Assembly: GCA_022661535.1 (NCBI GenBank)
Contig: JAKULF010000002.1
Location: 992,001-1,056,000 of the forward strand
Source of the DNA: Eutypa lata
Taxonomy: Eukaryota > Ascomycota > Sordariomycetes > Xylariales > Diatrypaceae
DNA length: 64,000 nt
Reading direction: 5' to 3'
The notes under the pieces were generated by a model. It searched no databases and was not told the DNA's origin. It saw only the letters and a list, made by a program, of their open reading frames with translations. Within the stretch, counting starts at the first letter, position 1. The number at the start of each line of letters is the position of its first letter. The position numbers and the translations under genes were made by a program. Shown here piece by piece: positions 1-10,096 of the stretch.

Positions 1-434
1 GTTAAAGGAAGGAAGAGTGTTGGCCAGATACCGTCGCTACTGGCTTACCTCATAACACCACGGTCTAGAATAGCTGGGGTGAAGTCTTGGCTTCCCAGCC
101 CTAAGCCCCATAGGATCCGAACTGCCCCATTGGGCCAGATAGCTTCCCGATCCAGATGCTAAGCCTCCATCGGTATGGTGATGCTTCTCCAAAAGTCTTT
201 TGTCGAGGCTGATGGTGCGTGTATTGCGGCGGCCGACCGAAGTCCCTTTTAACAGCTAGCTCGTAAGCTGCTCCTGGTCGGAATAGCATGGGGAGAAAGG
301 ATATAAATAAAGGCTCAGATCTCTGCCTATTCTGGATGAACCCTCGAGATGCACAGCAGCCTATAGTCCCACGTGGCAACCGAGATTCCGAACGACTATT
401 AGGAACCAAAATTCGTCCAGTCTATTGTTTCGAG
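1..434. other. 5' flank of the first gene
   Basis: No gene is supported here. The only recognisable element is a TATA-like box near 302; the open frames on either strand lack family features. Confidence 0.5.
301..309 (+). promoter_or_regulatory. TATA-like box upstream of the con-13-like gene
   Basis: The sequence ATATAAATA lies about 125 nt before the ATG at 435. The spacing suits a fungal core promoter. It is inferred from sequence and position alone. Confidence 0.4.
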
Positions 435-1792
435 ATGATCGTCCCCAAATCCGTTCTAGGCCTTGTGTCCTTCTTGGTGGCCTCGGCCGCGGCCCAGGGC
501 CAAAATCCGGTCATCAACCCGGAGATCTCCCGGCAGCAGGTCTGGGAGGGCTTGACCCCCTATATGCCGGCCCAGGTGGCGGTCGTCTCCGTCTGGGATG
601 CCGGCTGGATCTACGAGTCGTGTAAATCCGAGGCCGAGATGAGGGGTCTCAGCCCTAATGATATCGAGGTCTTTGACGTCCTGTACGGGGATTGCGGCGA
701 GCCGTGGGTGATGTGCAGGCACAAGGCTGTCACCTCGCCCACCAGGGACGAGATGATTGGTGTGAGTACTCCTTTTCTGTATTAGGAAATATGGGTTTCC
801 CGATTTAAAATACACCAAGATTATTCGATTTCCAGAACATGATTTTATAATGATAGAGTGCTCGAGGGCTAACTTGCAATAGATATTCGGAAGGTTGCCC
901 GTTAACACAAGGTGAGTTCCACATTCCAATCCAACAATAGAGACTAATGGAGTTCTCACAACATCAGGCAATATATCCGTCACGTAAACGTCTGTAAGTC
1001 TATGCCACAATCCCCTACGATGGAGACTCTTTTGGAAATGAAAATTAATCACCAAGCTAGTCCCTGACTTAGGAAACGGCGCCGCCGGTCTCTTCTATAA
1101 CTACAATATTATGTAAGTAAACTTTCAGTCATTTGATCTTTGCGGACAAAGGGCATCTCTGTAACCCAATTCGTCCTGCAACTACCCAGGAACATGTATG
1201 ATTAACCCCAAGATATAATATAGGTTCGGAAACGGCTACATGGACCTCTACGTCTTGCTCCACGAGTCTAGCCACGCCCTAGACTATGCCGCTCGTCCAG
1301 ATATCGGCTCCCCCTTCAGCGGAACCTCAGCGTGGCAGGACGCCTACCTCTCGGACTCCGCTTCTCCTACACCTTACGGCCAAGGTAGTTGGGTAGAAGG
1401 CTACGCGGAGATTGGACCCTTAGGTTTCTACGACAAGCACGTCCCGGGCGGGCTAGGAAACATCCAGCCCAACAAGCAGCAGGTATGTGATAAGAGTCTT
1501 GTTATACTCAGGCACGGCCAGTCTATTAGCTCGCAAATCTACATGACGACTAACACTGTGGTGCGTACAGATTCAGAACCAACTCAACACGTACGAGGGC
1601 TACCTCAACTGGGTCTTGGACTTCGGCGGCACTTGCGGCTCGCGCCTCCCTAACACCGGGGCCGTTCAAACGTCCAACAGCGTTAGGATCAACATGGCTA
1701 ATAAACCGGATGTCTCTTTCAAGTCCAATGTCACGGTGCTCGATCTCCCCGAGGCTCCTAGGATTGTTACTTCCAAAAGCCATTTTGCTTGA
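435..1792 (+). CDS. secreted HExxH-motif protein, conidiation-specific protein 13 (con-13)-like
   Basis: Six exons are proposed: 435-761, 883-911, 968-993, 1061-1112, 1224-1482 and 1571-1792. They sum to 915 nt, 304 residues, with all junctions GT-AG and in phase. The ATG at 435 was chosen because it begins a signal peptide (hydrophobic core VLGLVSFLVASAAA, then AQG). The fifth exon carries LLHESSHALD, an HExxH zinc-metallopeptidase-like motif, followed by conserved-looking Trp and Tyr residues; the last exon has a Cys-containing FGGTCGSRLPN segment. The overall layout (signal peptide, about 300 residues, one HExxH) resembles the secreted con-13 family, but that name is from memory of the family and is the weaker part of the call. 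Several exons are very short (26-52 nt). An intron-retaining transcript would be truncated. Activity as a protease is not shown. Confidence 0.65.
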
Positions 1793-3675
1793 AAAGGAAA
1801 AGGTCAAGGTTGACGAAGGTATCAGGCTTGCATCCGAAAGACAGCCAATTGGTATCATCATCAGCGGGACTAAAGTGAATAGAGATCTAGACTATTTTCA
1901 ATTTGGAATCCTTCGGACGTTCGAGACTTCGTTTTGTATATATTGCTTTACACATATAGCTTTTACATGTATATAACAAACTTTTAGGTTATAATTACTT
2001 ACGAAATATTACCCCACAAGCCTTGACTCTCTGACGCTTTGACGGGTAATAATCGTGAGCGCTATATACACAATAGAGATGATAAAAGAAGATGAGCATA
2101 AGAGGAGGACAGTTCACGTTAGGCAAGCCTAGCGGGTCATCTCGCATGCTGTTATCAGAATAGCATCAATTTGGAGCAAGGCAAACTAAATCGATAAACC
2201 TCAGTCGAGTTGATAGCAGCACATGGGCCCACATAGGAGTCCAGCTCAAGCCTTATAGACTGTTATGTAGGCATAACTAACTAGTTGAGTAACTGGAGGC
2301 GGAAGTGAAAAGGGGTATGAAGTATAAGGGTGAGATAAAGCATTGTGGGGAAATAGGGGCAAAGTTCACTTTTACGAAGCACTTAAATACCGTATTAATA
2401 GAACGTCATGCTTCAATATCTAGTTGCTATATTTTATTTACTGTCTTGTTAATCTAACACAAACCAGCTTTTGACCCGGGAACACGCGCAAAGCACTAGT
2501 AGAACGACACTCTCATAGTCAATACCTACTAGAATATGCCCCGCATTCGTCTAAGCCGCCACCCAACGCCACGTCCAGTGCCTTTGTGGGAGCTGATGAC
2601 GTCATCACCAACGTTGAGGATAGTTAGAGCTACATCCTGTGTAACTACATACATTTTACACAAAGAACTGACAGTTACGCATGAGCTCAGGTGGTCAGCT
2701 TGGCATTCTCGAGTTACATGTATCACTATATATACGTATATACGCGATATGGTTGGCATCCGTACTTGAACTGGCGTATGACACCCACCTCAGGGTAGGA
2801 TCAAATGAAATGAAGGCATTGCAAACGCGTGATGAAATGATTGGTCTATGCAACCAACTACTGACCCGGCCCCCTGAAACGTTAGCTGCACATTTTATAC
2901 TTTACCAATGGGGAGCTAATCAGTGCATCCCGTCGCGCCCGCTATCGGATGAATATGCAGGGACTTCCAGAGCAACACGATAGTTATATTAAGTACATTA
3001 ACTCACTTATATTAAGGTTGAGGAATTTATTAACGATAATCAGGGATGTAAGGAGAATATCAAGGGTAATAGAAATTTTTGGAACCCAAATCTTTTCAAA
3101 GTTAAAATATGCCTAACTACATAGTTACTGTAGTTAGTCAGTTAGTTACGCTTCTAGGCAACTACACACATAAGCAACGACTACGAATAAATTAGTGTAT
3201 GCCCCAAGCGTTGACGTTCCGTTACATAATGGACTATGAAAACTGTGGCTAAGACGATCGGAAAATCGGAAGTTCGCTTCTCCCCTATGGAACTATACTA
3301 TGCTACCTTGGCCCTGGCAGCTTATCGGTCGCATTTGATTGCCTGATAACGTCACTTATCAGCTTCACAAGCCAATTATAACTTAACTAAGTAGGTAAGT
3401 GGTAAGTAACCAGACAAAGCTCCCCCATCCATGAATCCTCTTTCTTACATAGCACACCCAAAAGTACGAAGTGATAGGCAACATTCTACCAACGTGTCTA
3501 TGGTCGTCGAGGGCCATATCTCGACGACGAAGACAAAATCTTGTTCTTCATTTAACTAACTTTTAAGTACACAAAAGGCAACAAAGAAAACCGACAGCTC
3601 TAAAAACCGTCATCGACCCCCCTACTCTTAGAACTACAAATTTAAGTCGCCACACCACCATCAGCCAGTGTCATT
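1793..3675. other. intergenic, no gene seen
   Basis: About 1.9 kb of moderately AT-rich sequence separates the con-13-like and OSBP genes. It contains a CRE-like palindrome (TGACGTCA, near 2598) and many short TAGTTA/GTTAGT runs around 3120-3160. The open frames here are short and lack family features. The last 100 nt is presumably the OSBP promoter and 5' UTR. Confidence 0.5.
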
Positions 3676-5390
3676 ATGTCTGCGCAATCACAACCTCCAC
3701 CTACCGTCGCGTCCGAGGATGTGCCTCAGTCGGATGGAGGGAAGCTTAAGACTTTCGTCGGCATCTTGCGAAAGTAAGAGATCATCTAGTTTTTGTTTAA
3801 CTTCACTTCTCAAGATCATATATGTAACCTTACTTGATCAACTTCACCGCCATCTCGCGGGGCTTTTATCCGATGACGGAGCCTCGTATATATTCATGGT
3901 GTTTTTGTCCCATGATATGATATACGTTATTCATCCAAATTGAATAAGGAGCGCTGAAGATAACATGACCCAAGATGATAATAACTAACAGCATATGTTA
4001 TTGATAGATTTATCGGCGTCTCAGATCTTGCTTCTGTCCGATTCTCTCTTCCTTCCCAGCTCCTCGAACCTACCCCGAATCTCGAATACTGGAATTACCT
4101 CGACAATCCCAGTGCCTTTGCCGCCATCGGAACATCCGACGAACCCCTTGACCGCATGCTGGAAGTCCTCCGCTTTTGGTTTACCAAGGACCTAAAATAT
4201 GTCAAGGGAAAACCCTGCAAGCCATACAATTCCTGCCTCGGCGAGTTCTTCCGATGTAACTGGGAAGCCGAAGACAATGCACCTTCTATATCTACAAAAG
4301 ACCTGACTCCTGGTGCTGGTGCTGGTGCTGGTGCTGGTGCGAGTACAAATGGAAGCGCCGGCTCTGGTTCCTTGAAAGTACTAAAGCAGGACTCTCGGGC
4401 AAATTCAACCGTCTCTGTAGTTCAAACCCCCGCGAATCCTGCCGGGCCAACTGTTCGCATATCGTACCTAACAGAGCAGACCTCTCATCACCCGCCAGTG
4501 AGCGCCTTCTACGTTAGCTGCCCCGACAAGGGTTTACATGCCAGGGGTTATGATCAGATCAGCGCCAAGTTTACTGGCACCGCCATCAAAGTTTCCCCCG
4601 GAGAGCACAACCTCGGAATATTCATCACCCTCGAACGACGAGACCAGGAGACCTACCAACTGACACATCCCGCTGCCCACCTAGGTGGTATTCTTCGCGG
4701 AGCCTTGGCTGTTAGCGTTGCCGACGTAGCTTATATCACATGCCCCAAGACCAAGATAAAAGCCATTTTGAACTACCTTGAAGATGGTTGGCTTGGTCGC
4801 GCCCAGAATAAGATGGAAGGAATTATCTTCAAATACGACCCGGACAAGGACGATAAGACTCGTATTAAAGATGTGCCTGATGCCGATGTGCTGGCTAGAC
4901 TGAGTGGAAACTGGAAAGATAAGATTGTGTTTACTTTAGGTCCCAAGCCTGTGGTAAGTTTATTCCATCCAGGCACTCCCCCTTTCTCTCCCCGCCTCAC
5001 GGTTGCTTGCACGGTTACTAATCGCCAGAACAGGACTCACATCCTCCCGAAAACCAAACCGTCATCATCGACCTCAACCCGCTCAAGGTAGCCTCCAAAT
5101 CCCTCCCACCCGACGAAAAACAAGCGGAGAACGAATCTCTGAAGCTCTGGGGCGGCGTCACCCAAGCGATCCTCGCGAAGCAGTTCTCCAAGGCTACCAC
5201 GGTCAAGATCGAGCTCGAGGAACGGCAGCGGGAGAAGGCCAGGGAACGAGAGCGCACAAACGAGCCCTTCAAGCCCCTCTTCTTTACCCAGGTCACCGAT
5301 AAGGGCGGACGGCCGGACCTCACCGAAAAAGGACGGGAAGTCCTCGAGCGGGCGCAGAAGAACGAGTGGGACCTCGAGGGCGTTGTCTAA
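3676..5390 (+). CDS. oxysterol-binding protein, Osh4/Kes1 type
   Basis: Exons 3676-3773, 4008-4953 and 5034-5390 give 466 residues. The protein is essentially a lone OSBP-related lipid-transfer domain with no PH or ankyrin module, the size of yeast Osh4/Kes1, which exchanges sterol for PI4P between membranes. Diagnostic segments are visible: a lid-like N-terminus (GGKLKTFVGILRKFIGVSDL), KPYNSCLGEFF in place of the usual KPYNPxLGE, and the family fingerprint EQTSHHPPVSAF. The basic, helical C-terminus (ELEERQREKARERE, then PLFF) also fits. The acceptor at 5033 rather than 5028 is required: the earlier one runs into a stop after about 20 codons. Residues around 110 carry a Gly-Ala run absent from most homologues, encoded by a hexanucleotide repeat. 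The gene is probably constitutive. Confidence 0.93.
4312..4340 (+). repeat. in-frame GGTGCT repeat inside the OSBP gene
   Basis: Nearly five copies of GGTGCT encode alternating Gly-Ala in a loop between the KPYN and EQTSHHPP motifs. The six-base unit keeps frame, so copy number can vary without disrupting the protein. Confidence 0.85.
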
Positions 5391-5800
5391 AGGTACTCAA
5401 AAAGTTCTCAAATGACAACAACTCAACAATGTGACCACGAGGTTTACGTACCTACCTACGTACCTTACCTACACTACGTTCTAACGGGACGGGACCACCC
5501 GGGGTGGTGGCATCCTTCTACTTACTTACGACTCCCTCGATACAGGGTGGGCTGCGTCGTGCGTTGTCAAGGCAAAGAGACGACAGGCAATGAAATGGCG
5601 GATATTCGCATACATATAATAGAAAGGCAGGCATACATACACGGGTAGGGGACGTATACACCTACCTACCATGCATACATACAATTTATACATACACAGA
5701 ACAAGAGAAGAAGAAGGCGCAACGATGAGCAAAGACACTTTTTTTGCCCGACTACCTAGATGTAATCGAGACGAGACTTTTTTTCCCCGACCTCTTCGGC

Positions 5801-5829
5801 TTTTTGGTTTTGGTTTTGGTTTTGGTTTT
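5801..5829. repeat. (GGTTTT)n microsatellite
   Basis: About four tandem copies of GGTTTT follow a T/C-rich tract. It is an interstitial simple repeat, not a fungal telomere (TTAGGG). Confidence 0.8.
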
Positions 5830-6061
5830 CTAACTATTAGTTACCAGCTCCCGTGATGGACAGAGACACATCGCTGTAGTTTGCTTTTTATTTGTTTTTT
5901 GTTGTTAGCTGGCTAGCTATGTATGTAAGTACTTTGCGCTAAAGGGGGAGAAGGGATCGGTTGGTACATGCAACAAAGAATAATCTCTTCTGTTGTCTTT
6001 TTATTTTTTTTATTTTTTTGATGTTCTTGCTCTTGGCGTTTTCTGTGTGGGCATCTAGAAG

Positions 6062-6063
6062 GG

Positions 6064-6095
<32 letters not shown>

Positions 6096-6096
6096 A
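6062..6096. repeat. AG/AGAGAC simple repeat
   Basis: A purine tract of GA dinucleotides grades into three ACAGAG units. Intergenic, no other feature attached. Confidence 0.75.
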
Positions 6097-8469
6097 GTTC
6101 ATAGTTTGTGACGGCTATCACTTAGTTCAACACCGACACCAACAATATTTAATGATGACTGAGAAGTAATCCCAGATCCCAGACAGGAAGTAATGCAGAC
6201 AGACAAGACAAGACGAGAGATGTTCCTGCTATCGTCAGGGCGCCCTTGATGAAATTCATCGTCGACTACTTACCTAACTACGTAAATCTTCCTTGCCCTG
6301 TCTGCGCTCCGCGCCTTGCGTTGCCAGCTGCGTGTTTTGTAGTCCGAGTTGCATGGTCCGTAATCACTTACCCACCCTATGTAAGTAAGTAGTTAGGCCG
6401 CCTCACTAAACCAATGCTCAGATGAGCTTCGATATGATCCCTTCCACGTTTTACTTTTTAGGCTTATGTGAATAGATGCATGCATTGAGAGAGATGATCT
6501 TTGGCGGGGGAAGAGGAAAGAGCAAAAGCAGCTGAATCCAGACGTGAGTGATGAAAAGGCAACAAAGGCGGCATGGCATCACCTTAAGTAGGTACTTCAC
6601 ACAGGCCTGCAAGTATACTGAGGAATTCAATTCATACTTAGAGCTCTAGGTAGGTAAGTATCCACGAAAGCCGGCTGACTGCTTCTAATCGACCCGTCAT
6701 TTAATAGGTGTGTGACCTTTAGTCACCTCGTCAGTTCGAAGCTACATGTAATTACGTACTTCCTTACATGCCTTACGTCAGTACATGGCTTACCGAATGC
6801 TTCCGCTTTCGTAAGCGGCGATGGTTTCGATATGGGATTTTCTTTGTAGGGCTTGATTGCGGCAAAAGGAATGGATATCTTTTCTCGGACTGCCTGGCTC
6901 ACTCTTTTGATTGCGTTGTCTTAGACATTTGCGGGGGTGTTGTCGTCACTACTTGAGTTAGTAATCGAATCGGTCCTCGGCCTCTTTGGTTTAGATAACG
7001 AGTCTATTAACTCAGAGAGCATAATACCAGGTCACTGGGGTTTCTAGATATCAGTCGAGAGATCGTGTTGACATATTTATATGCATAATGACACTTTACT
7101 CTAGGCTTTGTAAAGGAGGCAGAGGGAAATACTTTAATTAGAGGTTAGTTTCGCTTCAGGTCTGGCTGTGACTAATAATGGGAACCTTGATTAGGCTCCG
7201 CCTCGTATTTGGTGGTCAAGAGGCCGTGCTGGGTTATACTCGTACGTAGAGATCCTCAGACATAATACTTTGAGAAGGAAGGCATCGTAGGTGTGGCATC
7301 TGAAAGTGGTTATAGCTTGAAAGCAAAGCACTTTTGTCAGCGCGGTCCGAACATAAAGCTAACCCATTTGCAACAGAGGCATACCTGTCTCGTCCGAGTA
7401 CTTGGTATCACAGTGCCTATTGCAAAGTCGCGAGTTCGCGAATGACGATAGCATATTAAATATCACTTGAAAATCTATATGCCAATGTTCAAGGCGCGTT
7501 GGCGCAGACTTCGACCTTAGGGGGTTGTTGTTCTGTGCGAAATATATGCATATAGTATGATTATATTCTTCTATTTTAGGTGGGTGACGGAATTATTCTG
7601 CAGTTTGGGATCAAATGTGCAACTAAGACAACCAAACTTTTCCGTCTCTGTAGGTGCTTCCTCCTTCACCTTGATCAAGCTCCAAAATTCAGTATTTCAT
7701 AAATCGATATGATGCGGGAGACTCCGCATTGATAGTAGCGTCAACCTTTGTTCTTCACTGTCAAGTGGCTTGCATCCTTCGGTTAGCGTGAGACAACTGC
7801 CGGGGACAGGTAAATCTAACATATCTATGTAGTCCAGCCCTACAATAATTGCGATGTTGGTGGTAGTTAATTCATAGTATTATTTGGAGACGATCTCACC
7901 CAAGATCAAAGACGTACTACCTATTCCACGCATAAATGTCTCGAGAAGTAATTTCTATGTAAAAGAATATTTAGTGTTCAGGTGCATGGTCATTTTCCAA
8001 ATAGCAATGGCCGTCCTTCCTTAAATTAATGATCTGTTCAATGTACCACAAGTGTCTGAAATGTGTATCACTTGAAAGGAAATGGGGGTATCTGGTATTA
8101 GTCCAGACGGTGGGAACCACACAAGAGCATCTAATCAACCGGTCATTAAGTGTTCCTAGGTAGTCAAAGCGAAAACGCGCTGTCTTGATCATAGAGTTCG
8201 GTACTCCTCACTAGTGTATGAAAACACCATACTATCTGAAGATTAAGCCGACTAATAATAATATAACATATTTAGTTAAGTAATTTTATACATATCTATA
8301 TAGCAACCCATTATCTCCCAGATATCCTCTGTTGTTTAATACACCTACATAACGAGAAGCTGGGATCTACATAGTTAGCTGTAAGTATGTCTATTTTGAG
8401 ATTATCTTATGCCCAAAATAATCATTGAAATACAAAAGCCTAACCTCCAAGAGTCTGTCAATCGATACA

Positions 8470-8680
8470 TGTCGCGTTAAATGATCCTTGCCATATAAAG
8501 TTACTCGAAGCCACGTTACTTAACCTTTATCATGTTTACTTTTTATAAGGCATATAATGCTTATTATTTAAATTTTAAATTTCCTTACTTTTTTAAATTA
8601 ATATAATAACAATTAAATTAAGCATATTTAATTTTATAATAAATAATAATTAAAATATAATAATTATAAACTTTATATAT
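8470..8680. repeat. left terminal direct repeat of the RIP relic
   Basis: It begins TGTCGCGTTAAATGATCC and keeps G/C bases along its outer half (TTGCCATA, CTCGAAGCC). The same positions in the right copy are T or A. Its inner end is more mutated than the partner (TTTAATTTT here against TTCGATTTT there). Confidence 0.7.
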
Positions 8681-9472
8681 ATATATACGTTATATAATAA
8701 CTTTAAATTATTTAATTAAAAAGTACGTTATTTATATATATATTTTTAACGATATTTTTATTATTAATTAACTTTTTTATTACGATATTCGTTAATTATA
8801 AATTCGTTATTTATAAGTTATAATTTAAATAAATTATTTTTTTTAATATTATATTTTTTGAAATATATAATTATACGTTAATTTAAACGATTTAAATTTA
8901 ATATATATTATATTTAAAACTTTAAATATTTTTATAAACGTTTATTATTATCGTTAAAAAACGAGTTATTACGTAATTTAATAAGCTTATAAATCGTTAA
9001 ATATATAATAAATTATTTTTAACGTTTAACGAATATATAAAATTATTAAAATTAAAATATAAAAAGTTAACGTTAACGTTTAAAAAAAAATTATTAAAAA
9101 ATAATAATATATTAACGTAAATATAACGATAATATAATAAAGTAATTAAATAATTATTATTTAAAATTAAATAAACGATTTAATATATTACTTTTTCGAT
9201 TTTATATTTTAATAAATAATAACGATTATTACGTTAAATTAAAAACGAATTTATTATACGTATAAAATTATTTTTAAATATTAATATTTTAAAAAAAAAG
9301 TTAAATTAAAACGATATAAATATAAAGCGTTATTTTATTAATTAATAATAAATAAATAAAATCGTTAAATTTAAAAATATAATTTAAAAAATATTAAAAC
9401 TTTAAAAATTATTAATAAATAAAATATAAATAACTTTAAAAGTTTATTTAAAATAATAACGATTAAAAAATA

Positions 9473-9685
9473 TATCGCGTTAAATAATTTTTATTATATA
9501 AAGTTATTTAAAATTACGTTATTTAATTTTTATTATATTTATTTTTTATAAAATATATAATATTTATTATTTAAATTTTTAAATTTTTTTACTTTTTTAA
9601 ATTAATATAATAATAATTAAATTAAATATATTCGATTTTATAATAAGTAATAACTAAAATGCGATAATATAAAACATTATAAAAT
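9473..9685. repeat. right terminal direct repeat of the RIP relic
   Basis: It matches the left repeat from TATCGCGTTAAATAATTT onward. The inner part is fully C-to-T/G-to-A converted. The outer end retains unmutated bases (TTCGATTTT, AATGCGATAAT) that are converted in the left copy. Confidence 0.7.
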
Positions 9686-10096
9686 GTTATATGTTTATTT
9701 GCTAGTATAATAATACCTACTACGACATTGAAAGAGGCTGTAGGGTAATTAATCAGTAAAGGATACATATTTCATCACATATTATAACACTGGATTGATG
9801 CACTTCACTCGGTTCAGGGTAATCAATGTAGTGGTGGTCAACTTTCTCTTTCATCATCGAATCATGAATTGTCTTCTGGCATTTATCAACACCGCAATGG
9901 ACGAATCCGGCTACGGATGGGTAGCCCAAACAAAGAAGGTTTTCTGATGTTTCCGCAAACAATCATGGTATGCTTTCCCGGAACGAGAGGGAAAAAAGAA
10001 CTTTTATTTCCATTTAAGCGATGCCATCGCGCAGCATACAATGATAGCAACTAATACTACTCATCAACAAAGTAGCGACCGCAGAATACTTTGACT

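Larger units (their letters stand above)
5391..8469. other. 3-kb gene-free stretch with microsatellites
   Basis: No supported gene. The first 800 nt is probably 3' UTR and spacer, with CTACCTAC/TACATACA runs at 5440-5700, a TTTTGG tract and an AGAGAC tract. Beyond 6950 the sequence drifts to AT-rich and precedes the RIP-degraded element. The longest open frames (62-78 codons) lack recognisable motifs. Confidence 0.5.
8470..9690. mobile_element. RIP-degraded element with terminal direct repeats (LTR or TRIM-like relic)
   Basis: This block is almost pure A+T and is bounded by two copies of a roughly 210-bp direct repeat, starting near 8470 and 9473. The two copies align along their length and differ almost only by C-to-T and G-to-A changes, as expected from RIP in Pezizomycotina. 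The left copy starts TG. The interior (about 8680-9470) has no open frame and no recognisable domain, so it is either a non-autonomous terminal-repeat element or an internally deleted retroelement. No clear target-site duplication could be fixed. Remaining Cs are mostly in CpG. The class is inferred from structure only. Confidence 0.7.

Noticed and set aside
1073..1112. Acceptor at 1072 for exon 4 of the con-13-like gene
   Set aside because: It makes a TGA at the junction; the acceptor at 1060 keeps the frame open.
5029..5091. Alternative OSBP end using the acceptor at 5028
   Set aside because: It yields a stop after about 20 codons, whereas the acceptor at 5033 opens a family-typical C-terminus of 119 codons.
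5801..5829. TTTTGG run as an interstitial telomere
   Set aside because: Filamentous ascomycete telomeres are TTAGGG; this is a different simple repeat.
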